Below, one piece after another: positions 10,173 to 21,050 of a stretch of 64,000 nt of DNA. Below the pieces are notes generated by a model. It saw only the letters and a list, made by a program, of their open reading frames with translations. It did not search any database and was not told where the DNA came from. Made by a program: the position numbers and the translations under genes. Positions within the stretch are counted from its first letter, which is position 1. Every line of letters begins with the position of its first letter. This stretch comes from Chaenocephalus aceratus (Eukaryota; Chordata; Actinopteri; Perciformes; Channichthyidae): NCBI GenBank assembly GCA_023974075.1, contig JAMFTG010000063.1:186001-250000 (forward strand). Reading direction: 5' to 3'.

Positions 10173-10494
10173 CAATAGATTGACTATTGCAGTGTTTTTT
10201 GATTTTTCTAGATGTTGGAGTGCCCTGTGTATCCTTAATATTGTGGCCTCACAAGTCTGTAGTCATCTTCTTCAAAATTGCTAGTGAATTAGCTTTTGGT
10301 CATACAGTTAGCTATAGAAGAACAAGTTACCCTTAGAGTCCAGTGATAAGAAAATTCAATGTTGCAGTGATTACAAATAACTCTGGCTCTCTCAATTCCG
10401 CCGCCTGGAAGAGATTTAAAACGTCTATTTCAGAGTTCTGTACCTTTCTCTATTATTCCTTCCACTACTCAACCCATATTCAGACCATCTTGCA

Positions 10495-10565
10495 TGCACC
10501 GCCCGGGAATCGAACCCGGGTCACAAGAATGGGAATCTTGTATGATACCACTACACTAGCGGCGC
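10495..10565 (-). tRNA. tRNA-Gly(CCC)-like gene, best-preserved copy
   Basis: All arms match the vertebrate tRNA-Gly(CCC) isodecoder that starts GCGCCGC, as I recall it. The acceptor pairs fully with one wobble (G3-U70). The anticodon arm is CAAGA-TTCCCAT-TCTTG, the T arm CCGGG-TTCGATT-CCCGG, the A-box TAGTGTAGTGG, the B-box GGTTCGATTCC, and A73 is present. The nearest TTTT on the minus strand is about 75 nt past the 3' end (plus 10418-10421), so the primary transcript would have a long trailer. Of all array copies this is the one most likely to be expressed. Confidence 0.75.
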
Positions 10566-10826
10566 TTGTATTGTTCTTGTTTTGTATTGATTTGGACCCT
10601 GGAACTCTCGCAACCTAAGTGAGAATCATAAACCTCGACCAAATAAACACTTCTTTGTTTGAAGTTGAATTAACACAAACACTGCACGGGAATTGAACCC
10701 TGGTCACAAGAATGGGAATCTCTCAAAACTCTGCCGACGGAAGAGATTTCAAACATCTATTTAAGAGTTCTGTACCTTTCTCTAGTGTTCCATTGCCTAC
10801 TCAACCCATATCCAGACCGTCTTGCA

Positions 10827-10897
10827 TGCACCGCCCAGGAATCGAACCCGGGTCACAAGAATGGGAATCTTGTATGATACCACTACACTAGCGGCGC
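10827..10897 (-). tRNA. tRNA-Gly(CCC)-like copy, T-stem mismatch
   Basis: The acceptor, anticodon arm and T-loop match the best copy, including G3-U70 and A73. The T-stem 3' strand is CCTGG, giving one mismatch in the T-stem. It may be functional but weakened. Confidence 0.55.
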
Positions 10898-11253
10898 TTG
10901 TATTGTGCTTGTTTATAAATAATATGACTATCAATAGATTGACTATTACAGTGTTTTTTGGTTTTCCTAGATGTTGGAGTGCCCTGTGTATCCTTAATAT
11001 TGTGGCATCACAAGTCTGTAGTCATCGTATTCAAAATTGCTAGTGCATTAGCAATTTGTCATCTAGTTAGCTATAGAAGAACAAGTTACCCTTAGAGTCC
11101 AGTGATAAGAAAATTCAATGTTGCAGTTGTTACAAATAACTCTGGTTCTCTAAACTCCGCCACCTGGAAGAGATTTCAAATGTCCATTTCAGAGTTCTGT
11201 ACCTTTCTCTATTATTCCTTCCACTACTCAACCCATATTCAGACCATCTTGCA

Positions 11254-11311
11254 TGCACCGCCCGGGAATCGAACCCGGGAATCTTGTATGATACAATTAC
11301 ACTAGTGGCGC
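11254..11311 (-). pseudogene. tRNA-Gly-like copy with internal deletion
   Basis: The T arm is fused directly to the 5' part of the anticodon stem. About 14 bases between two GGGAATC-like stretches are lost, removing the 3' anticodon strand and variable loop. This looks like a slip between the short repeats CCCGGG/TGGGA. It is not foldable and forms the right edge of the array. Confidence 0.75.
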
Positions 11312-11639
11312 TTGCATTGCACATTCAGTTGAGTCGTTGCACCCTCATTTCGGTTCAAGTAAGTCAGATACCACAACTGTACCAGAGTACCAACCGCTGT
11401 CTCCTGGTACTCATCTGAGTAACTCACTCACTAACAATGAAATACTATATGACAGTAAAACAAGAATACAGTTTAAAAGGGGAGTGATTTGTAAAATATC
11501 CCTAAAGAAAAAGTACATTTGTTTACAGTTCTGTTTCATATGGGTGTTGAGATGTATCCATAGATCTCTTCATTTTGCTCTCAAAGTGCACCAGATTGAT
11601 GCTTTTAACTTCAATATTTGAAAGAAAATCTTCCCAGGG

Positions 11640-11750
11640 GAGCATGCCCCCGGACCCCCCTAGAGGAGGTGAGGTGAGGTGTTAGGTCCACTCCCCACTT
11701 ATAAAAATAGCACTTTACCCCTGCACCCTCTCTAATCTCAGATGCACCCT
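11640..11750 (+). mobile_element. Fragment of hAT-like repeat upstream of TRIM copy A
   Basis: CTAGAGGAGGTGAGG ... CACTTATAAAAATAGCACTTTA matches the repeat at about 29350-29410 and 46557-46620. It sits where the promoter-proximal DNA of copies B and C would be, so copy A lost that segment. Confidence 0.55.
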
Positions 11751-11792
11751 GAGTCATTTTGTTCTGGAACCGGTCCTAAGCTACACTGAAAT

Positions 11793-11939
11793 AGGAGAGC
11801 TTCAACTTCCCAGAATTAAAAGTGAAAGCTTGTCTGAGCGACACAACAGCTGCATGTCTCTCTGCTTCTCTCTAAAGAGACACTCAACTGAATCCAGCAG
11901 CTTTTCTCAACAACACAGCAGAATCTCTGCAAAACACTG
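11793..11939 (+). other. TRIM copy A non-coding exon 1
   Basis: The conserved block runs from CTACACTGAAA through AATCCAGCAGCTTTTCTC to ACACTG, then the donor GTGAGT at 11940. It matches the B (25672-25822) and C (44461-44621) blocks closely. There is no ATG-led frame, so it is a 5' UTR exon spliced to the acceptor at 14571/14572. The upstream limit (start site) is not known. Confidence 0.75.
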
Positions 11940-14571
11940 GTGAGTAAACTACAGAGACAATCACTAACTAAATATTTGAACAAGATTGAGTTTAATCAGA
12001 ATCTGAGGCTGGTACGTCTGTTCAGACATATGAAGAATATATTCCTCCCTCAGACAATTTAAAACCAAAATACATTACATTATATAGTAATTCATGTCTT
12101 AAGTTCAATATTAAAAGTACTCAGGCTGCTTTAAATACCGTTTTCCCTCTAATAACAATATAAGCAGCTATGTCATATGAGCAGGGTAGTCGTATTATAA
12201 TATTGATTCATGTGTAATGTGACAGTCATGGAGGGATCGTTGGGTTTTTAATGGTTTTCCATTTTACTTTATTATGATTTTACATATTAAAGTGCTGATA
12301 TAGACAAGGAACACATGCAGGGCTTCAGAGTTAAGACTGCAACAATATAACATATTAGTTTATCATTGTTTTCATGTATTATTATGCAGCAGGCAGTGAG
12401 AGGCAGCCTCAATAAATGATGTAATGTAGTGCCGAGAGATATGGAGTCAGAGGCGGTGCAAGGAAGGTGCAAGAATAGTAATTTATTCACAAGCTGCAAA
12501 GGACATGTTGTCGGGTCGCAGCCCGGGTCGACAAGAGAGAGAGCCAAGAGGGCACACACTATTTATAGGTAACCCATAACATGTCCCTTGTGGGAACAAT
12601 AACCACAACTGTAGTTCCAAGTTTGAATTATGTCCCAGTGGTTACCACAGTAAATACAATAAAACCCTTAAATACCCCAAAAAATAATCTAATTAAAGTT
12701 TGCGAACTCCTTGACTCTCCGTATCCGCCCCAGTCTCCAGCTGAGCTAAATGAAACGTTTTCAGACTTTAATACGCCACACTGCAGACCAGTCGGACTTG
12801 TTCCCAACATGTTTTTATAGGGCGATGCAGTTAAATGCTGGTTACCATAGTGACAAACGGCTCGTTGGCTCCAACAAAAGAGACGCACACCAAACTGAGA
12901 AATGATAAACTGAATTTGATTAAAGTTAGTTACCAAATTAAAGTACAACAATGTATGGAGGATGGAAATAGTGATAACTATGAAGATACATTTACATCAA
13001 TACCTCAGACTTCAGTATTTACTAGCAGGGTAAGAAGTACTCTGATCATGTATTGAAGTAAAATACAACAAACAACAACATTTACAACAACAATTAAAAA
13101 TACATCCTTTTTAAAAAGTAAAATATATTATATAATTGGATTATAATTAGTGATGGATCAATGTGTTGAACATGTTATTGTACTGCTTGGTAAATTACCC
13201 TGAGGTTTATTAAATCATAATTGTGTTGTTTTATATTATTTTCGTAATATCTGCAAAGTAACAAACTAACTATCAACAATGAATGTATTGGATTGACAAG
13301 TGAATTTGGTCCAGCTGTGTTTTTGGAGAGGTATAAATAAAACATATAAAAGAAAACTCAAGTACAGTACCTGAATACATGCACCTTTTTACTCTCCCTC
13401 AACTATGTATGAGATCATTAAGTGCCTTGTAAATTATTTTTTTATAGTTTCACTCTGTTTGAATGTCAGTGGACTGCAAATGTCAGTGGACTGCAAATAA
13501 GTCAATAAAGGAGCATGGCTGCTCATTCCCTGGCTCTCAAAGAGTTTGGCTGGCTGTTTAATCTATGTTCACACTGAGACAGTACAACACATAGAGAGAA
13601 CAGTATACCTATTGTGTAAGAACATACAAGCAGGTCCCACAGTATGATCACAAATACATAAAATCTGTTAAAAACAAATCGTACAAAATAGTACAGGCTG
13701 CATATGTGTTCTCAGCCTTGGAGAAACTTGACATGTGTTGGTATGTGTATGTGTCTGAACCTCTCTTTAGTGGTTCATTAATGAAACAGATATTTCAACG
13801 TGGGCCTACTTTGTTCATGTGCTGTTGAGGTTAATTTCACTAGTTGTGTGCTATAATGTATTTACAACGTGTGAAGAGGAGGCAACTTTAGAATATGGAA
13901 CATGTTCAGGTCAATTAGAGTCAAACTAATAGCTTATTGGTTATGAACAACACTTCACTTTAAAATAGGCAACATATTCTTAGATAGAAATACCTACTTT
14001 TGAGTTATTTAGACACAATTAACACTTATAGTTTCATGTCTTGTTACATAAGAAGAGATCATATTTGTTAAGTGTTATTATGGGAGAATTACTATTCTTG
14101 TGGTACTACTGCCTTATTAGGCCCATATTGAGCATATTAAGACCACAACGTCCTTACTTGCAATAAATAAGCACTAATCAGAGGGTTATTGAGGAAAAAC
14201 TCTCAACTAATGGCTTATTACTTGTAGAATATGGCCATGCAGAATAAGGTATTAATAAGTGTTTTATAATGACTAATAAAGAGACAATATACTGCTGATA
14301 TGCATGTTAATTAAGAACTAGTTGATGGTTAATTTGTGTACCTTAATATAAAGTGTTACCATAATTACATTTAGGCTCAACAATATAATATCATATTTTT
14401 TCATTTATTATTGTTTTGAAAAAGATCTCTATGTTATCACTTATTTTCTTGGCTTGGTGATTTCCAATAAATAACACTGAACTGCATATCTGGGGTCTTC
14501 TTCGCTCGGTTACTATTTGTACGGAATTCAGGACGATTCATATTAAAACTATATTTAATCTTTTGTCCCCA
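11940..14571 (+). other. TRIM copy A intron 1
   Basis: The intron is about 2.6 kb, from the GTGAGT donor to the CCCCAG acceptor. Its ends match B and C. It lacks the Tc1, L2 and tRNA block of those copies. It holds an A-specific stretch (about 12290-12950) with no recognisable domain, including a GC-rich piece near 12500-12560 that may be a decayed LTR. A MITE-like element lies near 13948-14357. Confidence 0.7.
13948..14357 (+). mobile_element. MITE-like element with imperfect inverted ends
   Basis: It begins AACACTTCACTTTAAAATAGG and ends CTTAATATAAAGTGTTACC. The reverse complement of the end (GGTAACACTTTATATTAAG) resembles the start. The interior (TTATTAGGCCCATATTGAGC region) looks like a repeat I have seen widely in teleosts. 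It is absent from copies B and C. No clean target duplication was found. Confidence 0.45.
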
Positions 14572-14578
14572 GAGAGAC

Positions 14579-16224
14579 ATGTCTGCTGCCAGCTGTCTGC
14601 TGACTGAAGATCAGTTTCTGTGCTCCATCTGTCTGGATGTGTTCACTGATGCAGTCAGCACACCATGTGGACACAACTTCTGTAAAGCCTGCATCTCTGA
14701 ATACTGGGATAGAAATGTCCCGAGTCAGTGTCCCAACTGCAAAAAGGTGTTCTACACAAGGCCTGAGCTGCTGGTCAACACTTTCATCTCTGAGATGGCT
14801 GCTCAGTTCAGACAGTCAGCTCAACAGAAAGCCAGCAGCAGCAGCAGCTCAGAGCAACACGTTGTCAAACCAGGAGAAGTTCCCTGTGAGTCTGCACTGG
14901 AACCAGACTGAAGGCCCTGAAGTCCTGCCTGTTGTGTCTGGAGTCCTATTGTGAGACTCACCTGGAGCCTCATCTGACAAGGCCAGGCCTGAAGAAACAT
15001 CAGCTGATCGACCCTGAGGGGAACCTGGAAAGCAGGATGTGTGTGAAGCACGATAAACTGCTGGAGCTGTTCTGTAAGACCGACCAGGTGTGTGTCTGCA
15101 TGCTCTGCACTGTTTCAGAGCACAAGACACATGATGTTGTTCCTCTGAAAGAAGGATATGAAGGAAAGAAGGCTGAGCTGGGGAAGACAGAGGCTGAAAT
15201 TCAGCAGGTGATCCAGAAGAGACGACTGAAGATTCAGGAGATGAGTCGCTCAGTGGAGCTCAGTAAGGAAGGAGCAGACAGAGAGATAGCAGATGGTGTT
15301 CAGGTCTTCACCGCTCTGAAGGAGTCTGTTGAGAGAAGCCAGGCCGAGCTCATCGACACCATCACAGAGAAGCAGAGAGAGACAGAGGAACAGGCTGAAG
15401 GCTTCATCAAAGAGCTGGAACAGGAAGTCTCTGAGCTGAAGAAGAGAAGCTCTGAGGTGGAGCAGCTCTCACGCTCTGAAGACCAGCTCCACCTCCTCCA
15501 AAGCTTCACGTCCCTGAACGCTGCTCCACCCACCAAGAACTGGACAGAAGTCAGGGTCCGTCCACCTTCATATGAGGGGACTGTGGTGAGAGCTGTGACT
15601 CAGCTGGAGGAGACGCTCAGTAAACAGATGAAGAAGCTGCTCGAGCTGGAGCTGAAGAGGGTCCAGCAGTCTGAGGTGGAGGTGACTCTTGATCCTGATA
15701 CAGCACATCCCTATCTCATCCTGTCTGATGATGGAAAACAAGTTAAAGACAGTGATGTGAGGAATAATCTCCCAGACAATCCAGAGAGATTTGATTCTTG
15801 TGCTAATGTCTTAGCAATGCAGAGTTTCTCATCAGGAAGATTTTATTACGAGGTTCAGGTTAAAGGGAAGACTGAGTGGGATTTAGGAGTGGTCAGAGAG
15901 TCGATCAACAGGAAGGGACAGATCAGACTGAATCCTCAGAATGGTTACTGGCTGATAGTGTTGAGGAATGAAAATGAGTACTCAGCATGTGCTGATCCTC
16001 CAGTCCGTCTCTCTCTGAAGTCTCAGCCTGAGAAGGTGGGGGTGTTTGTGGATTATGAGGAGGGTCTGGTCTCCTTTTATGATGTTGATGCTGCAGCTCT
16101 GATCTACTCCTTCACTGGCAGCTACTTCACTGAGAAACTTTACCCATTCTTTGGTCCCAGTGTTAAGGATGGTGGTAAAAACTCTGCCTCTCTGATCATC
16201 TCTCCTGTCAATCACACCGAGTAG
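14579..16224 (+). pseudogene. TRIM E3 ligase-like copy A (RING / B-box / coiled coil / PRY-SPRY), frame-shifted
   Basis: A single coding exon starts at ATG 14579, seven bases after the acceptor. The first frame (14579-14911, 110 codons) carries a complete C3HC4 RING and stops at SALEPD. A C present in copy C is missing after 14889 (GTGA-GTC versus GTGACGTC), inside B-box 1. The rest (second B-box, coiled coil, PRY-SPRY ending SPVNHTE) runs open in another frame to 16224. Translation would give a RING-only protein, so it is most simply a pseudogene, unless the deletion is an assembly error. The RING has DAVSTPCGH where C has DPVSTPCGH. The family (fish bloodthirsty/btr, TRIM21/39-like) works in ubiquitin-based antiviral defence. 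Confidence 0.85.
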
Positions 16225-16650
16225 AACAACCATTTGATTTTCAACAGAAAGATTCACTATCACCAAATGTAATATACTGCATGTATATCATTGGGGAAGT
16301 GAATTGTATATATCTTTGATGTTTTAACTTCTGATTCTGTAATTTTGACACAGAATAATTATCTTAGTCCTTGAATGTATGGCCGTTAATCTCCAAACTT
16401 TGTAATAGCACCTAATCATAAATAGGAAATGTTTCATAACGGCACAATTTACTGGGAAAACACATTTCCCTTTACTCATTAAAAACGCCAACAATATGTT
16501 TTTTTAAAGGATTATTAGTTTTACATATTGTAATTTAGGGGAACCTGTAAGAGATTGTTATCTGGTCTATGTCCTGGCAAATTTAAGATTTTTTTCTTGA
16601 TTTATATTGGTACCCTTTTTTTGGAACAATCTGATTGTATAATATTCAGC
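16225..16650 (+). other. TRIM copy A 3' UTR region
   Basis: This AT-rich sequence is conserved with 37560-37975 and 54404-54830. It contains no gene. An L2 LINE follows. Confidence 0.6.
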
Positions 16651-18684
16651 TGCAGTGGCTTTCTGGTCTCAATCTGTTACTTTCCCGCCGGAGAGGACGC
16701 TGGCGTTGACTGTTCGCCGCTTCTCCGCCTCTGTTACCCTCTATCACCCTCAGCTAACATTCGTTCTTGCAAAACATTCAAATTGGACTACTGCCCTGCA
16801 TTGCACATCTTTACTGCACTGCACATTGTTTTTAATTTTAACTTATTTTAGACTTCTGCCTCCGTTGCTGCCTGCCGTTGCCGGCTGCCGTTGCCGGTTG
16901 CCCTCGCTCAGCCATCAAAGTGCCGGGTGGCTATTGCTATCTGCTACATCGCCTACTTGTCTATCTCCGTCCCACGCAACAACCTAGGACTCTCTCTGTC
17001 TTCTGCCTTCATCTCTGGGGTACATCTGTCCCGTCCCACTGTTCACATCCTCCTGCCATGTCGTGGATCTTCCTCGTCTCCACAACAATCCTCCACCTCT
17101 GTGCACCTAGCCCGCTAGCCGCTGCTAACACACTGCTCCCAGCATTCCCACCTGTCATCATGCTGAAATACTCCATCTCACAGCTTCTGTCATTCACCAA
17201 CTCCTCCACCCCGTCTTCCATCTCAGTCATCAGACATCTTGGACTCCTTCGTCGACCCCGCTACATTCACCGAAGCACCCGCCGCAGTTTTGTTTACTTT
17301 CAGCACGGACAATCCATAGCATCCACCCCTGCCCCTTTCCCCTCTCTGACCACAAACTCATACAGTTCACCATCGTGTCCCCCGTCCGCCACCCTCCCCC
17401 ATCCAGGAACATCCCCTTCCATAATGTATGCTCTGTTGATCCCCAGCACCTCTCCGACCTAATTTCCTTTACTCTACTCTCCCCCTGGACTCAACCTCAG
17501 CTCACCCGATGAACAACTCAACCACCTTAATTCCACCCTACTCGCCTCCTTCAACAGCCTGGTCCCCCTAAAAAGCAAAAATGTCACTTTTAAAACCTCC
17601 TCACCCTGGTTCACCCCTGCACTCCGTAAACTGAAGCAAACCGGCCGCCAGCTTGAACGCCTAACCAAGAAATCATCCCTCACAGTTCACCATAAATTCT
17701 ACAAACTCCATCTCACTACCTACAGAGATGCCCTCACTGCCGCAAAACTGCTTACCTCTCCACCATCTTTACCGACCCCTCCCATAACCCCAGGACCCTC
17801 TTCTCCACCGTCAACAAGCTCCTCAAACCCCGTGCTGACACCCTCCCTTCCTCCACTTCCACTTTATGCCGTTCATTCCTTTTCCTTTACTGAAGTCCTG
17901 TCTCCCCGTCCTCTGCCCCTACCTTGTCAACCTTTTCAACTCCTCCCTGTCCCAAGGAACCGTTCCCTCTGCCTTCAAAACTGCTGCTGTTACTCCCATC
18001 CTCAAGAAACCCGGTCTGGATCCTCCTCCCTCAGTAATTACCGTCTTCATCTCCAACCTCCCCTTTCTCTCAAAAACAATAGAACGCATTATCTCCAAAC
18101 AACTCCACCACCATCTCCAAACCAACCAGCTTTTTGAACCCCTTCAGTCTGGTTTTCGTCCCCACCACAGCACAGAAACGGCCCTCATCAAAGTCCTCAA
18201 TGACCTCCTCACCTCTGCTGACACCGGTTCCCTCAACATCCTCATCCTCTGAGTGCAGCCTTCAATACCGTAAGCCACACCATCCTGCTTACCCGACTCC
18301 AGGACATCGGTTTCAAAGTTACTGCACTCAGGTGGCTCCAGTCCTACCTCTCCGACAGATCCCACTTCATCTCCCTCAACAATCAATCCTCTGCCACAGC
18401 TTCAGTCACCCAAGGTGTTCCCCAAGGTTCAGTACTCGGCCCCCTCCTCTTCATCATCTACATCCTTCACGCCTTCATCTCCTCCCGCCTTGACTATTGC
18501 AACTCACTCCTCTACGGCATCAGCACTACATCCCACAATAGACTGTCCAGAACGCAGCCGCCAGACTCCTCACCCACACCAAATCATGGCATCACATCAC
18601 CCCGGTCCTCAAGAGCTCCACTGGCTCCCCGTCCATTCACACCGCATCCCACTACAAACTCCTGGTCCTCACTTACAAAGCCCT

Positions 18685-18717
<33 letters not shown>

Positions 18718-19125
18718 TACCTCACTGACCTCCTCATCCTCTACCAACCACCCCCGGTACCTCAGATCCACCTCAGCCAGTTTGCTTTCCATCCCCAAGG
18801 CCAAATTCCGGAGCTTCGGGGATAGAGCCTTCTCTGTGGCAGCCCCGAAGCTCTGGAACTCCCTCCCCAAATACCTCCGTGAGTCTGAGTCCCTCACCCT
18901 GTTCCAGTCCCGCCTCAAAACCCACCTCTTCAACTCTGTATCCATAAGCCCCCCGCCCTCTCAATCAACTTCCTCCTGACTGCTTTTCTGTTTTGTTTTG
19001 TTTCTTTTTGGCTTTGTTTTTGTTTTGTTTGTCTTCCCTCCCTCCCAAATGTAAAGCGTCTTTGGCTTCAAGAAAAGCGCTATAGAAATAAAATATATTA
19101 TATATTATTATTATTATTATGCTAT
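16650..19125 (+). mobile_element. L2-type LINE, copy A (internally deleted)
   Basis: Reverse-transcriptase text in several frames includes [33 protein letters not shown] and VPQGSVLGPLL. The 3' end has AAGCGCTATAGAAATAAA followed by (TTA)n, typical of fish L2. Frameshifts and stops make it dead. Compared with the copy after TRIM B it lacks the endonuclease region, about 250 bp near 17880, and the RT part holding the active-site YADD equivalent (deletion near 18470). A 32-base poly-C run lies inside (18686-18717). Confidence 0.8.
18686..18717 (+). repeat. Poly-C tract (32 C)
   Basis: This pure C run sits in the L2 copy where the other two copies have only 7 to 10 C. The length may be unreliable in an assembly. 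Confidence 0.9.
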
Positions 19126-19890
19126 TTTCATTTCTTGTTGTCCAACTCTCTACAGACTATTTGTATAGTTTAAACAAATCCTCAATTAAATAAAAAGCTA
19201 ATTAAATTCTGTCTTCATTGTTTTGTTTCCCTCTCAAGTAATTTACAAATACCTCAAATGATTAAAGAAAGGTGAAAACGTGAAGGAACTTTAGTCAATT
19301 TAAAATAAGGGAAAAGCTAATGACATTCAAAGCTGGAACAACTTGTAAAGAAGTCTTCAGTGCAGGCAGTTTAACCCTTTAATTGCTTTTTTCTAAAGTG
19401 TCTAGGTTGAAATGACGAATACATTGCTCATTTATATATTATCAAACCGATATTTCATCTATATCACCCCCATATAACACTGTTATCACACCATTAGTTC
19501 ACCCACATTACATACATATAACATCAATATACACATCCTGTCGAATGACTGTATCCCACAAGATACAGGAACCAACCAAGAGGCCTAATTATGCTTTTTG
19601 GACTTTTCCCTTTCCTGTAGTGTGTTATATCGTTTTTTGTGCATGTAAATGTTCTCCAAAGTCTAAAATCCCTGTGTTCCCTGTGTTCCCTCCAGAGGGA
19701 GTTTCTCTCCCACAAACTCCCCCTCATCTGAAACACCTCAATTGGAGTCCTTTGTTTACTTTCAGAACATAGTTACATCACTATGACATCAGGAATGACT
19801 CAAATAAAGGTCTTGCCATGATTTATCTCTGAACCCCAGAATCAAAACTGTGTTGTCCTCGGTCAAAGACCACAAAAGAGTTGGGGTTTT
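19126..19890. other. Unit spacer between L2 and antisense orphan exon (copy A)
   Basis: This non-coding stretch is conserved with 41930-42694 and 57720-58490. A poor minus-strand frame over CCTGTGTTCCCTCC is shared but has no domain. Nothing else is recognised. Confidence 0.5.
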
Positions 19891-19895
19891 CTCAC

Positions 19896-19964
19896 CTCAG
19901 ACACGCTCTGCCTCGTCCTTCTTCTAGATTAATAACTGGTCCAAATGTTTGATGTTGCATCCAT
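19896..19964 (-). CDS. Orphan antisense first coding exon, copy A, with hAT just upstream
   Basis: On the minus strand, ATG in a good context (GGAAGATGG) is followed by a short arginine-rich frame starting MDATSN. It ends at CTGAG/GTGAGAAA, a strong donor. The same exon occurs at 42700-42768, 58496-58564 and 61883-61933. No downstream exon is recognised to the left. The protein family is unknown to me. In this copy a hAT element sits two bases 5' of the start codon, separating it from its usual leader. Confidence 0.45.
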
Positions 19965-19966
19965 CT

Positions 19967-20917
19967 CAGACCCGGCGGCAGACATACGTCTCTGGGCGGG
20001 CATTTGATGTACCAGGGCGGGCCCACCCCGAAACTTACATTTCCTGGAAAAACTGAATTGTGAAAGAGCTGACATGCTGAAAACCCAACCCCTGCAGGGG
20101 GGTCTGGGGAGATTCTCCCCCAGGAGATTTTTTGAAATACTAACATAACATACACATTCTGGTCCTCTCTTGAGAAGAAAAATAAATAAATCTATTACTA
20201 CACAACATATTTAAAAAATGAATACCATTTCAGTTTTTTGTTACTTTGTTCTGAAAGCTGAACCTGCTGCTCCTCACAGAGAGAAGAGGCTGTGAATTAC
20301 TTTACATTGTGGATAAGGGTGGATAGCCCCCATTGTTCTGTGTGTCAAAATGAAAGACAGCCCACACACCTATCAATCATCAAACCGTGGGGTCTTATTT
20401 AATTACGTGTTGATTTCTATCAACACGTAATGTTGTATCGATGTATATAGAGATGTACTACAGCAAAAATATTCTCCGTCGGGACTTCCTGCAACAACAC
20501 CACGTCGTTATCTTGATTCTGATTGGCCAGAAGACATTATCAAAGATGTTCTATTGAGAAGATGATCACTACGTGACAAAAGTTTTCAAACCGTTTCTAG
20601 TCTTCGGTATTTCCAGACAAGTGACTGCTGAAATCAATCTGACTAACTGCTGTCTGTGCAATTTACTCCGCGCGAGTTGGCGGACTTTATTTAGCTTACT
20701 TTAAAATCATTTTTCATGGTGGGGCTAAGCCATTTATTGGTATGGCTGTAGCCTACCCAAGTATACCCTGGCGCCGCCACTGAACATAATAATAAAACAA
20801 TTAAAATGTTGTATTCAGCCCTGATTAAAACAGTGGGCCCAAATCCTGGATGGTCGGGCCCAAATCAAGGATGGGCGGGCCCGGCCCCATGGGGCCCCGC
20901 CCATGACGCCGGGTCTG
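19967..20917. mobile_element. Non-autonomous hAT element with 8-bp TSD
   Basis: This 951-bp insertion is absent from copies B and C. It is flanked by ATCCATCT (19959-19966 and 20918-20925). The ends CAGACCCGGCG ... CGCCGGGTCTG are an 11-bp perfect inverted repeat. Eight-base duplications and CAG-type ends are hAT hallmarks. No transposase frame is present. The interior holds a C/G-rich palindrome (AACCCCTGCAGGGGGG). Confidence 0.88.
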
Positions 20918-20925
20918 ATCCATCT

Positions 20926-21050
20926 TCCTCCGGCCAGTGGACGCTGTGGTCGATCTCTGCTGATAACGCCGAATCACAGAAGGTCTTAATAAGCGCAGGC
21001 GGTGATGGAGACAGCTGCTGAGTCTTCTATAGATGGAGAAGACGGCAGAG
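20926..21050 (-). promoter_or_regulatory. Conserved leader of orphan exon, copy A
   Basis: The block from TTCCTCCGGCCAGTGG to the TCTTCTATAGATGG region is nearly identical at 42769-42890, 58565-58690 and 61934-62055. It reads as an open arginine-rich frame without ATG, so it is probably 5' UTR plus promoter-proximal DNA. In copy A it is cut off from its exon by the hAT element. Confidence 0.4.

Larger units (their letters stand above)
10173..11320 (-). repeat. Tandem tRNA-Gly repeat array, right part
   Basis: This continues the array seen at 1-3011. Removing the LTR element and one CAAT copy restores a 427-base spacing between the tRNA bodies at 2904 and 10496. The next spacings are 332 and 427. 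The array ends after the copy at 11254, where unrelated sequence begins near 11320. Confidence 0.85.

Noticed and set aside
1..11320. CRISPR-like array because of regular spacing
   Set aside because: Units are over 300 bp, contain tRNA genes, and lie in a eukaryotic genome.
15300..15536. Minus-strand open frames opposite the TRIM coiled coil (also 36635, 53479)
   Set aside because: They are shadows of the charged coiled-coil codons, with no independent signal.
14932..16224. Independent 430-aa protein starting at 14932 (and 36267 in B)
   Set aside because: The start is TTG within B-box 1. It is the remainder of the TRIM frame after a 1-base deletion.
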